NCBI GenBank assembly: GCA_963846315.1 | Contig: CAWJVM010000008.1 | Span: 1 to 64,000, forward strand | DNA: 64,000 bases | Direction: 5' to 3' | Source: RPQJ01 sp963846315 | GTDB taxonomy: Bacteria > Pseudomonadota > Gammaproteobacteria > Steroidobacterales > Steroidobacteraceae | Program-made: the position numbers and the translations under genes | Shown here: in pieces, positions 15,122 to 24,340 of the stretch | Layout of the letters: every line of letters starts with the position of its first letter | Position numbering within the stretch: position 1 is the stretch's first letter | Notes under the pieces: generated by a model | Told to the model about the DNA's origin: nothing | Databases searched by the model: none | Seen by the model: the letters and a program-made list of their open reading frames with translations, nothing else

Positions 15122-15601
15122 CTATTCGATCACGAAAAGCGGCTGGCCGAACTCGACGGGATCGCCGTTCTTCGCCAACACGGAGACGACGCGCCCTGCC
15201 TTGTCCGACTCGATCTGGTTCATCATCTTCATGGCTTCGATGATGCAGAGGACGTCGCCCGGCTTCACTTCCGAGCCGATGTCGACGAACGGCTTGGCAC
15301 CCGGCGCCGAAGCCGAATAGAAAGTTCCGACCATGGGCGCTGTCACCGTCTGGTCCGCAGTTGCAGCGGCGGCAGCGGCCACGGCTGCAGCAGCGGCGGC
15401 GGGCGTAACGGCAGCTGCGGCGGGTGCCGCTGCCGGCGCGGGCGGAGGGCCATACATCATGTGCTGCGGCATCATTGCGAAGGAGCCGCCGCTCGGGTGC
15501 CGGCTGATGCGGACCGACTCTTCGCCTTCCTTGATCTCGATTTCGGCGACGCCCGTTTCATCGAGCAGTTCGATCAGTTTCTTGACCTTGCGGATATCCA
15601 T
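15122..15601 (-). CDS. accB: Biotin carboxyl carrier protein of acetyl-CoA carboxylase
   Basis: Carrier of the biotin prosthetic group, 159 aa. The N-terminal MDIRKVKKLIELLDE helix is typical, followed by a long Ala/Pro linker (about 55-85) and the biotinyl domain (about 85-159) with the biotinylated lysine in EAMKMMN. The start at 15601 matches the family N-terminus and has GGGGGA upstream; the frame is open further 5' but that sequence overlaps aroQ out of frame and is not conserved-looking. Confidence 0.97.
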   Translation of the reverse strand: MDIRKVKKLIELLDETGVAEIEIKEGEESVRISRHPSGGSFAMMPQHMMYGPPPAPAAAPAAAAVTPAAAAAAVAAAAAATADQTVTAPMVGTFYSASAPGAKPFVDIGSEVKPGDVLCIIEAMKMMNQIESDKAGRVVSVLAKNGDPVEFGQPLFVIE

Positions 15602-15626
15602 CTTGGTGTGATCCCCCGGATCTCGA

Positions 15627-16097
15627 TCAGTTGGGCAGCGGCGCGTGGCCGGACTTGCCAGCAGCAAGCTGCTGGCTGGCGGCGCGCAGGGCCAATTCGT
15701 AGCCGACGGCGCCCAGACCACTGATGGTCCCCACGGCGATGTCGGAGAAGTAGGAGTGGTGCCTGAAGGTTTCGCGTGCGTGCACGTTGCTCAGGTGAAC
15801 CTCGATGAACGGAATCCTGACCGCCAGCAGCGCGTCACGGAGCGCAACGCTCGTGTGCGTGAAGCCGGCCGGGTTGAAGACGATGTAGCCGACGTGGCTG
15901 TCCGGCGCCTGGTGGATGCACTCGATCAGCTCGGCTTCCGAATTGCTCTGCTTCGCGGTTAACTTATGCCCGAACTCGGCGGCGAGCTGGGTCGCGCGTT
16001 CGTGAATCTGCTCGAGCGTGACCTGGCCATAGACGCCAGGCTCGCGACTGCCGAGCAGGTTCAGGTTGGGTCCGTTCAGAAGCAGGATATGCGCCAT
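15627..16097 (-). CDS. aroQ: Type II 3-dehydroquinate dehydratase
   Basis: Shikimate-pathway enzyme, 156 aa, converting 3-dehydroquinate to 3-dehydroshikimate. It shows the type II signature NGPNLNLLGSREPGVYG with the catalytic tyrosine, NPAGFTHTSVALRDAL and the catalytic-His loop EVHLSNVHARE with RHHSYFSD following. It is first in an operon with accB and accC, an arrangement common in gammaproteobacteria. The intergenic region upstream (16098-16207) probably holds the operon promoter, though no clean consensus was assigned. Confidence 0.97.
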   Translation of the reverse strand: MAHILLLNGPNLNLLGSREPGVYGQVTLEQIHERATQLAAEFGHKLTAKQSNSEAELIECIHQAPDSHVGYIVFNPAGFTHTSVALRDALLAVRIPFIEVHLSNVHARETFRHHSYFSDIAVGTISGLGAVGYELALRAASQQLAAGKSGHAPLPN

Positions 16098-16207
16098 GGC
16101 CTTGGGGTGGGATGAAGGCGTGGTCGGGCGCGCAGTCTACCCCCATCTGTCGCCAAATGGCGACAGCTTTGTACGCCGGTTCGGCGGAGATAGCGTCGTT
16201 TTCTAGC

Positions 16208-16891
16208 TTATCCGCCGCTTTTCTGTTCGGTCTTGGCGGGCAGGGAGGCCAGTGCGGTCGTGATGGCCTGACGGGCCTGGGCCGGATCCGACCGGCCGGC
16301 GTTGACCTCGCGAACGGCGCCTAGAATGATGGCCGCCTCGTCCGCGGTCAACTCACCCATGTGCAGGGCAATGACCCGGCCGCCGGTGTCGGTGAAGATG
16401 GTGAACGGCAGGCCGACCGCGTCGACGCCGAAAGCCGCGGCGGCGTCCAGCGCGTCCTGCTCCCCGATCAGCATCGGGTAGTCGATCGACATTTCCCTGG
16501 CGTACTCGAGCACCTTGTCGCGGAAGTCGATCGCGATGCCGACGACCTGGAAATTCTCGACGGCGTGGTCCGCGGCCAGCTGGTTAAGCAGCGGAATCTC
16601 GCGACGGCAGGGCGCGCACCAGGTTGCCCAGAAATTGACGATCAGCGCCTTGCCTTGCCAGTCGTCCCGCAACGAGCGCAGGACGCCCTCGCGATCGGCC
16701 AGCTTGAACTCGGGGATGACGGCGGCGAGCTGCGCCTTGGGTACCGCCGCAGGTTCGGTCGTGGTTGCCGCCGGCACAGACGCTTCGACGGCAGCCGTCG
16801 TGGTCGCACGCGGCTGCATGAAGAAGTAATAGCCGACTGCACCCACCATTCCGGCCAGTGCCGCGATCACGATCAAGGTGCGGCCGTTCAT
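16208..16891 (-). CDS. TlpA/ResA-like membrane-anchored thioredoxin
   Basis: Periplasm-facing thiol-disulfide protein, 227 aa. One N-terminal membrane helix (about 4-24) is followed by an Ala/Thr-rich linker and a thioredoxin fold with the redox pair Cys92-x-x-Cys95 in FWATWCAPCRRE and the cis-proline region GLPFTIF. Its ATG overlaps the dsbD stop by four bases, so it is translationally coupled to DsbD and is almost certainly one of its reduced clients, as for ResA/CcmG-type proteins in cytochrome c maturation. That function is inferred from context. Confidence 0.9.
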   Translation of the reverse strand: MNGRTLIVIAALAGMVGAVGYYFFMQPRATTTAAVEASVPAATTTEPAAVPKAQLAAVIPEFKLADREGVLRSLRDDWQGKALIVNFWATWCAPCRREIPLLNQLAADHAVENFQVVGIAIDFRDKVLEYAREMSIDYPMLIGEQDALDAAAAFGVDAVGLPFTIFTDTGGRVIALHMGELTADEAAIILGAVREVNAGRSDPAQARQAITTALASLPAKTEQKSGG

Positions 16892-19200
16892 GGCTGGCCC
16901 CCGAATGCCTGCTGGATGTGCGGCGCGAATTCAGTCGCCGGTTTGAAGCCGACGACACGGTAGTTCTGCTTTTCGGCGCCGTCCGTGCCAAAGAACAGGA
17001 TCGAAGGCGGACCGAGGATGCCGAAGCGCTGCATCAACGCCTGGTCGGCGTCGTCGTTGGCCGTCACGTCCGCCTGCAACAGCACGGTGTTCGCGAGCGC
17101 GGCCTGCACCGCCGGCTCGGGGAACGTGTACTTCTCCATCTCCTTGCAGGACACGCACCAGTCCGCGTAGAAATCGAGCATCACGGTCTGGCCAGACGCA
17201 TTCGCTGCGGCCAACGCGGCATCGAGGTCGGCGACATTCTTGATGCGCTTGAAGTGTGCCCCGTCATGCACCGCTCCCGCGGTGGCCTCACCGGCAGACC
17301 CCGACGAGGGTGAGCCGACCACTCCAGCCAGCGGTTGCAGCGGATCGCTGCGCCCCGACAGGGCGCCAACGAGCATCAGCACGCCGTAGATCGCGGCCAG
17401 CGCCCCGAAGCCACGGCGGAGGACGATCGTCGCACCTTGGTTCTTGTCGCGGCCGCCCATCATCAGCAGCCAATAGCCCGTGACGAAGGCGAGCGCGGCC
17501 CACAGTCCGAGCGTGACCGGGCCCGGCAGGATGCGGCTCAGCATCCAGATCGCCACGCCGAGCATCATGATGCCGAACACCTGCTTGACGGTGTCCATCC
17601 AGGCGCCCGCACGCGGCAAGAGCTCGCCGGCGGAGGCGCCTACAAGCAGCAGCGGTGCGCCCATGCCGAGACTCATCGCGAACAGCGCTGCCCCGCCGCG
17701 GAACACGTCCCCGCTCTGGCCGATCACCGCGAGCGAGGCAACCAGGGGCGGCGCGACGCAGGCCGTCACGATCAGCGACGACAGCGCACCCATGATCGCC
17801 GTGCCGATCAACGTGCCCTGCTGCTGCTTGTCGCTGAGGCGCGAGACACGTTCCTGCAGCCAACCGGGGATCTGCAGGTTGAACACCCCGAACATGCCGA
17901 GCGCGAGCCACACGAACAGCGCGGCAAAAAGCGCGATCATCCACGGCTTCTGGAAGAACGCCTGCGCCTGCTGGCCGGCGGCCGCGAACGCCGCGCCCGC
18001 GATCGTATAAGTGAGTGCCATGCCGAGCACGTAGGCAACCGACAACGCGAACGCGCGGCTGCGCGGGACCGGCTTGCCGCCGCCCGCGCCGACGATGATG
18101 CCGGACAGGATCGGCACCATCGGCAACACGCAGGGCGTGAAGGCGAGCAGCAGGCCGAAGCCGAAGAAAGACGCCAGTACCGCGAACAGGTTGCCGTCGC
18201 GAATCTTGTCGGCAAGCAGGTCCTGTTCCGAGCGCATGGGTTGGGCCGCGCCGTCCGGGCCTGCGACCGGCAGGCTCGCCGTGGACGCCGTCGTTGCTGC
18301 AAGCTGCACCACTACGGTCTTCTTGATGGGTGGGTAGCAGAGCCCGGCATCGGCGCAGCCCTGGTACGTGATCTCGAGCGGCACTTCGGTGACGCCCGCT
18401 GCCGCGACGACTACCACGTCGGCAACCATCTGGTCGTGGAAGACGACCTGTTCGCCGAAGTACTCGTCGTGCTTCGTCTCGCCACCGGGGATCGACACGC
18501 TGCCAAGCTGCACATCGGTCGCGGTCGTCTTGACCGTGACCTTGTCGCGGTAGAGGTAATAGTCGTCGGCGATGTCCCAGCGCAGCCGCACGCGGTCACG
18601 CGAGCCGCTTGACGTCGAGAAGACGAATGCCTGGTCGGCCAGCAGAAAATCCGCATCGGACTTCGCGCCGCTGCCGAGCAGTGAGCTCAGGCTGAAGCCG
18701 CCACTCTTCGCGGCTGCCGCCACCGCTGGCGGGGGTGTTCCGGCGACGCCCTGCGGCCACGTCACGGGTAGGGTCCAGGTCTGCGGCGGGTAGCAGAGGC
18801 CTGCGTCCGCGCAGCCCTGCAGCTTCACCTTGACGTCGAAATTCCGCGGCGCGCCGCTGAAGGTGACCGGCACGCCGACCTTGACCATGTCGCGGTAGAT
18901 GACCTGCTTGCCGAAGAATTCGTCTTCGTGGTCGAGCCCGACGGGCAGGCTCGCTTTGCCGAGCGTGACGCCCGGGGTCGCGGATTCGAAGCCGAGCCGG
19001 TCTCGATACAGGTAATAGCCGTCAGCAATGTCGAAGCGGACGATCAGTACATCCGGTGAGGCCGACAACGCCACCTTGTAGGCCGAGCGCACAGGCAGGA
19101 AGTCGTCGTCGCCAGCCAGGGCGGGAGTTGTGGCGGCCAGCAGAGGGAGTAGCAGAGGGAGGAGGTACCGGCGGACCGGCAGGGTGGCAATCAATGACAT
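16888..19200 (-). CDS. dsbD: Thiol:disulfide interchange protein DsbD with duplicated alpha domain
   Basis: Inner-membrane electron conduit from cytoplasmic thioredoxin to periplasmic thiols, 770 aa against roughly 565 in E. coli. A signal peptide (1-29) is followed by two tandem DsbD-alpha domains: about 33-150 with Cys130/Cys136 and about 183-300 with Cys282/Cys288, both in the same GCADAGLCYPP motif. The eight-helix membrane domain (about 340-620) has the active cysteines Cys357 (FTPCVLP) and Cys481 (TACVAPP), and the gamma thioredoxin domain has Cys682/Cys685 (WCVSC). All redox cysteines are present in both alpha copies. The coupled downstream gene encodes a TlpA-like client. Confidence 0.95.
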   Translation of the reverse strand: MSLIATLPVRRYLLPLLLPLLAATTPALAGDDDFLPVRSAYKVALSASPDVLIVRFDIADGYYLYRDRLGFESATPGVTLGKASLPVGLDHEDEFFGKQVIYRDMVKVGVPVTFSGAPRNFDVKVKLQGCADAGLCYPPQTWTLPVTWPQGVAGTPPPAVAAAAKSGGFSLSSLLGSGAKSDADFLLADQAFVFSTSSGSRDRVRLRWDIADDYYLYRDKVTVKTTATDVQLGSVSIPGGETKHDEYFGEQVVFHDQMVADVVVVAAAGVTEVPLEITYQGCADAGLCYPPIKKTVVVQLAATTASTASLPVAGPDGAAQPMRSEQDLLADKIRDGNLFAVLASFFGFGLLLAFTPCVLPMVPILSGIIVGAGGGKPVPRSRAFALSVAYVLGMALTYTIAGAAFAAAGQQAQAFFQKPWMIALFAALFVWLALGMFGVFNLQIPGWLQERVSRLSDKQQQGTLIGTAIMGALSSLIVTACVAPPLVASLAVIGQSGDVFRGGAALFAMSLGMGAPLLLVGASAGELLPRAGAWMDTVKQVFGIMMLGVAIWMLSRILPGPVTLGLWAALAFVTGYWLLMMGGRDKNQGATIVLRRGFGALAAIYGVLMLVGALSGRSDPLQPLAGVVGSPSSGSAGEATAGAVHDGAHFKRIKNVADLDAALAAANASGQTVMLDFYADWCVSCKEMEKYTFPEPAVQAALANTVLLQADVTANDDADQALMQRFGILGPPSILFFGTDGAEKQNYRVVGFKPATEFAPHIQQAFGGQP

Positions 19201-19454
19201 GCGGTGGTGGGTCCGTCGGGTGGCGTCGGAGCAAGCGCGAACGATACATGGACCGGCTCGCCGGGACGATGTTCACCGCCGGTGCGTGAATCCGCTCAAG
19301 AATCAATCGCAATCGTTTGAAAAACCTGCGGAGCTGTCTGCGTGCCTCGGCATCTAGTTAATTTTGTTAAATAAAACAAAAGGTTGAAACTGGATTGTCG
19401 TTCCGTTGGGCAGGGCAGATCCGACCCGAACCGTTGCGCCGGACCCACGTTCCC
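19201..19454. other. Intergenic region, dsbD / groES
   Basis: Non-coding divergent region. The dsbD-proximal part gives no clear promoter. Around 19357-19385 an AT-rich tract (TTAATTTTGTTAAATAAAACAAAA) stands out in the GC-rich background and could act as an UP-type element or as part of a dsbD promoter. The groES control elements lie to its right. Confidence 0.4.
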
Positions 19455-19481
19455 CTTGAAAAACGGCGCCACCCCCCTATC
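19455..19481 (+). promoter_or_regulatory. Heat-shock sigma-32-type promoter of groES-groEL
   Basis: CTTGAAA at 19455-19461 matches the sigma-32 -35 box exactly. A CCCCTATC at 19474-19481, 12 bp downstream, resembles the -10 consensus CCCCATNT. It is immediately upstream of the CIRCE element, so both activation by RpoH and repression by HrcA are implied. Confidence 0.7.
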
Positions 19482-19482
19482 A

Positions 19483-19509
19483 TTAGCAGCCGTATCGGGA
19501 GAGTGCTAA
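19483..19509 (+). promoter_or_regulatory. CIRCE operator (HrcA-binding inverted repeat)
   Basis: TTAGCAGCC, a 9-nt spacer, then GAGTGCTAA. The right half is a perfect CIRCE half-site and the left half matches 7 of 9 positions of TTAGCACTC. Spacing is canonical. Position between the -10 and groES is where HrcA represses chaperonin operons. Confidence 0.85.
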
Positions 19510-19570
19510 CAATTGCACGACCCCGACTTCCCCCTAAACGGCTGAACAAAGCAGCACGGAGTTTGCAGCA

Positions 19571-19873
19571 ATGGCAGACAAGTTGAAGATTCGCCCGCTC
19601 CACGATCGCGTGATCATCCAGCGGCTCGACGCCGAGACCCGCTCGCCGGGCGGCATCGTCATTCCCGACAGCGCCGCCGAGAAGCCGATCCGCGGCAAGG
19701 TCGTTGCCGTCGGCAAGGGCAAGATTCTCGAGAACGGCAACGTTCGCGCGCTCGACATCAAGGTCGGTGACCACATCATTTTCGGCAAGTACAGCGGCAC
19801 CGAAGTGAAGGTCGATGGCGAGGAATACCTCGTCATGCGTGAAGAAGACGTGATCGCGGTCGTCGAGAAGTAA
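19571..19873 (+). CDS. groES: Co-chaperonin GroES
   Basis: 10-kDa co-chaperonin, 100 aa, the heptameric lid that caps GroEL. It shows the family start KIRPLHDRVIIQR, the mobile loop region around TRSPGGIVIPDSAAEKP, and the dome segment GKGKILENGNV. A GGAG precedes the ATG. It is followed 15 bp later by groEL and governed by the CIRCE/sigma-32 region upstream. Confidence 0.98.
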   Translation: MADKLKIRPLHDRVIIQRLDAETRSPGGIVIPDSAAEKPIRGKVVAVGKGKILENGNVRALDIKVGDHIIFGKYSGTEVKVDGEEYLVMREEDVIAVVEK

Positions 19874-19888
19874 TCGGAGAACACAGAC

Positions 19889-21532
<1,644 letters not shown>

Positions 21533-21560
21533 TTGCCTCGCGACCTTCGGGTGGCGAACG

Positions 21561-21594
21561 AGAAGGCCCCGCACTGCGGGGCCTTCTTTTTTTT
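21561..21594 (+). terminator. Intrinsic terminator of groES-groEL
   Basis: Perfect 12-bp stem AGAAGGCCCCGC / GCGGGGCCTTCT with an ACT loop, running into an uninterrupted T tract (21587-21594), 28 bp after the groEL stop. Confidence 0.95.
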
Positions 21595-21629
21595 CGGGCC
21601 CTTCCCACCGACATGGGAGAGGCACCCGA

Positions 21630-24266
21630 TTGAATGCTGCGGACTGTGCGCCTCGCAATCGCCTGGTCCGCGCGGCACACTCGGTGCCCATGAGGTCTCC
21701 GGTCCGCACGTTCGCCTGCACAGTGCGTCCACTCGCATCGGTACTCATGATCGTTGCGCACGTCGTATCGCCCGCACACGCTACGGGTGACCCGCTCGGC
21801 CAGCATCACAGTCCAGCAACGCAGATCACGCAGGACAACGTAACGCAGCTGCAGCCCGCCTGGACCCACCGCAACGGTGACATGGCCGCTGCCGAAGGAG
21901 CGCCCTCGAGTGTTTCGGCGCAGTCCACGCCGATCCTGTTGCCGCCGCAGGCCGGCGAGCTCCTGGTGTACTGCACGCCGTTCAATCGCATCATCGCGCT
22001 CGACCCGCAGACGGGCCGCGAGCGCTGGACCTTCGATCCCGCAGTTCGACGCACGAGCGAGCGACCCTACCGCTGCCGCGGTGTGGCCTACGCGCAGACG
22101 GCGCAAGTCGAAGCTGGCGTTGCGTGCGGGCATCGTATTTACACGGTCACGGGTGACCGCCGCCTGATCGCATTGGACGCACGCGACGGCAAGCGGTGCG
22201 CAGGGTTCGGTGCGGGCGGCGAGGTGACGCTCGCGGAGCATGAGCGCTACGGGCTCGAGGAGGTCGGCTCGAGTTCGCCGCCTGCCGTCGCCAACGGCGT
22301 GGTCGTCGTCGGTTCGTCGGTGATCGACTTTGCGTACGCCGAGGCACCGCGCGGCGTCATCGCAGCGTACGACGCGATCAGTGGAGAGCCACGCTGGACC
22401 TTCGATCCGTTGCAAGGCGCCACCGGCACCGGTGCGGCCAACGCCTGGGCTCCGCTGGCGGTCGACGCCGAGCGCGACCTGGTGATCGTGCCCACGGGCG
22501 CACCGTCGCCCGACTACTACGGCGCGCTGCGCCTGGGGCGTAACGGCTACGCCAACTCGGTCGTCGCGCTGCGTCTGTCGACCGGCGAAGTGGCCTGGGC
22601 TTTCCAGCTGGTGCACCACGACCTGTGGGACTACGACACACCCGCGCAACCCGTGTTGTTCGATTGGCGCGGAGCAGACGGCCAGCGTGTCCCGGCGCTT
22701 GCACAGGTGAGCAAGCAGGGTTTTGTCTTCGTGCTCGACCGGCGTGACGGCAAGCCGCTGTTCCCGGTGCAGGAACGCGCCGTGCCTCGCAGCACCATCC
22801 CAGGCGAACAGGCCTGGCCGACGCAGCCTTTTCCATTGCAATCCCTGCAGCTGCTGCCGACACGCATCCAGCCGGACGACGCCTGGGGCCTCACGTTCTG
22901 GGACCGTGGCCGCTGTCATGATGCGATCGCTGCCCTGCGCAACGAAGGCATCTTCACGCCGCTCGCCGAGCAGCCGACACTGCTGTTTCCCGGCAGCCTG
23001 GGCGGCGCCAACTGGGGCGGTGGCGCATATTCGCCACAAACCCAGCGGTTGATCGTCAACGTCAATGCCGCGCCATTCGTGGCGCAGCTCATTCGAGGCA
23101 CCGCAGCCGGAACGAAGCAGGACCATCCCGTCGCCGGCCAGAAGACGATGCATGTCACCATGCAGGGAACGCCGTACACGTTGGCCGTGGGACCGCTGCT
23201 GTCGCCGCTCGGAATTCCGTGCACGGCACCGCCTTGGGGAAAGCTGGTGGCGGTCGATCTCGCGCACGGCCGCATCGCGTGGGAAGCACCGCTCGGGTCC
23301 GTACACGAGATGGGTCCGTTCCCGCTGCCGTGGCACATCAACTGGGGCACGCCGAATCTTGGCGGCGGACTGGTGACCGACGGCGGCGTGTTCTTCATCG
23401 GCGCCACGATGGACCGGCAGTTCCGCGCATTCGATGTGCGCGACGGGCGCCTGCTCTGGTCGTACGAACTGCCGATCGACGCCACGGCCACGCCGATGAG
23501 TTATGCGTTGCACGGCCGGCAGTACGTGCTGATCAATGCCGGTGGGCACGCGATGTACAACCGCGGCACCGGCGACTACCTGATTGCCTTTGCGCTGCCC
23601 GTCAATCCGCAGCATGACCCGCCGCGCAACGTTCCGTGGCCACTGCGGGACGTGAAGCAGGCTGTGACCGCGCACGAAATCCTGGCCGACGGCCGCATCC
23701 ATCTCACGATCGAGCATCGGTTGCTGCCCGGCGTCACGACGGAGATGCTGGCCTGGTGGTATCGCGTGCTGCCGCTCGGCAAGGTGCAATTCGATGGCGC
23801 GTTGCGGCCGCTCTATCACCTGTTCCATCCCACCGAGCACGGCCGCATCTGGGTCAAGGCAGCGGCTGCGGACGGCAAACCTGGCGTCGGTGCCGGCGGG
23901 GTGGTGGCGCGTTACGAGTGGTTCGGTCCGTACGACAGCGAAGGCGCCGCGCGTGTGATTGAACTGTCGCCGCGCCGCTTCGTCACGCGGCCAAGGGTCG
24001 CGGGCGTGACCATCGGTGAACTCCGTCATGACTGGACCGACTCACCGCAGGGTGCGACCTACACCGTGGACACGGTCATCGGCGTCGACTGGCCCGTCGT
24101 TGGCCCGCTGGTCAACTTCCTGTTGCGCCGTTACGTGTTCAGCGAGGGCATGCTGCGCGAATGGACGCGTCATCAGGTCGAGGAGGTGGGGCTGCTGCCG
24201 CGCTTCCTGCCGGCGTTGTATGCGCAGCGCAACGATAGCAACATTTACCGCCTGTCCGAGCCGTGA
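21630..24266 (+). CDS. PQQ-dependent dehydrogenase fused to a PhlG-like hydrolase domain
   Basis: An 878-aa exported protein. The hydrophobic signal segment is at about 32-51. Residues about 55-655 form the eight-bladed quinoprotein propeller of the glucose/quinate dehydrogenase type, without the usual membrane helices (motifs HHDLWDYDTPAQPVLFDW at 329-346, GGANWGGGAYS at 458-468, NWGTPNLGGG at 571-580). Residues about 670-878 read as a separate domain resembling diacetylphloroglucinol/phloretin C-C hydrolases (LLPGVTTEMLAWWYR, HLFHPTEH, and His848...Glu852 near the C-terminus like zinc ligands of PhlG). The start is uncertain: TTG at 21630 has GGGAGAGG at ideal spacing; ATG at 21690 has none but gives a cleaner signal peptide. 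The PQQ assignment is firm; the hydrolase domain is a recognition from motifs. Confidence 0.75.
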   Translation: MNAADCAPRNRLVRAAHSVPMRSPVRTFACTVRPLASVLMIVAHVVSPAHATGDPLGQHHSPATQITQDNVTQLQPAWTHRNGDMAAAEGAPSSVSAQSTPILLPPQAGELLVYCTPFNRIIALDPQTGRERWTFDPAVRRTSERPYRCRGVAYAQTAQVEAGVACGHRIYTVTGDRRLIALDARDGKRCAGFGAGGEVTLAEHERYGLEEVGSSSPPAVANGVVVVGSSVIDFAYAEAPRGVIAAYDAISGEPRWTFDPLQGATGTGAANAWAPLAVDAERDLVIVPTGAPSPDYYGALRLGRNGYANSVVALRLSTGEVAWAFQLVHHDLWDYDTPAQPVLFDWRGADGQRVPALAQVSKQGFVFVLDRRDGKPLFPVQERAVPRSTIPGEQAWPTQPFPLQSLQLLPTRIQPDDAWGLTFWDRGRCHDAIAALRNEGIFTPLAEQPTLLFPGSLGGANWGGGAYSPQTQRLIVNVNAAPFVAQLIRGTAAGTKQDHPVAGQKTMHVTMQGTPYTLAVGPLLSPLGIPCTAPPWGKLVAVDLAHGRIAWEAPLGSVHEMGPFPLPWHINWGTPNLGGGLVTDGGVFFIGATMDRQFRAFDVRDGRLLWSYELPIDATATPMSYALHGRQYVLINAGGHAMYNRGTGDYLIAFALPVNPQHDPPRNVPWPLRDVKQAVTAHEILADGRIHLTIEHRLLPGVTTEMLAWWYRVLPLGKVQFDGALRPLYHLFHPTEHGRIWVKAAAADGKPGVGAGGVVARYEWFGPYDSEGAARVIELSPRRFVTRPRVAGVTIGELRHDWTDSPQGATYTVDTVIGVDWPVVGPLVNFLLRRYVFSEGMLREWTRHQVEEVGLLPRFLPALYAQRNDSNIYRLSEP

Positions 24267-24340
24267 GAACGGCAGGCACAATGCACGGGATCGGTCACGC
24301 CGACCATGAGAAAATCACGCGAAGGACATCAGGGGGACTC

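Noticed and set aside
15122..15721. AccB start at 15721
   Set aside because: The added 40 residues overlap aroQ and are not of the family; MDIRKVKK at 15601 is the standard start.
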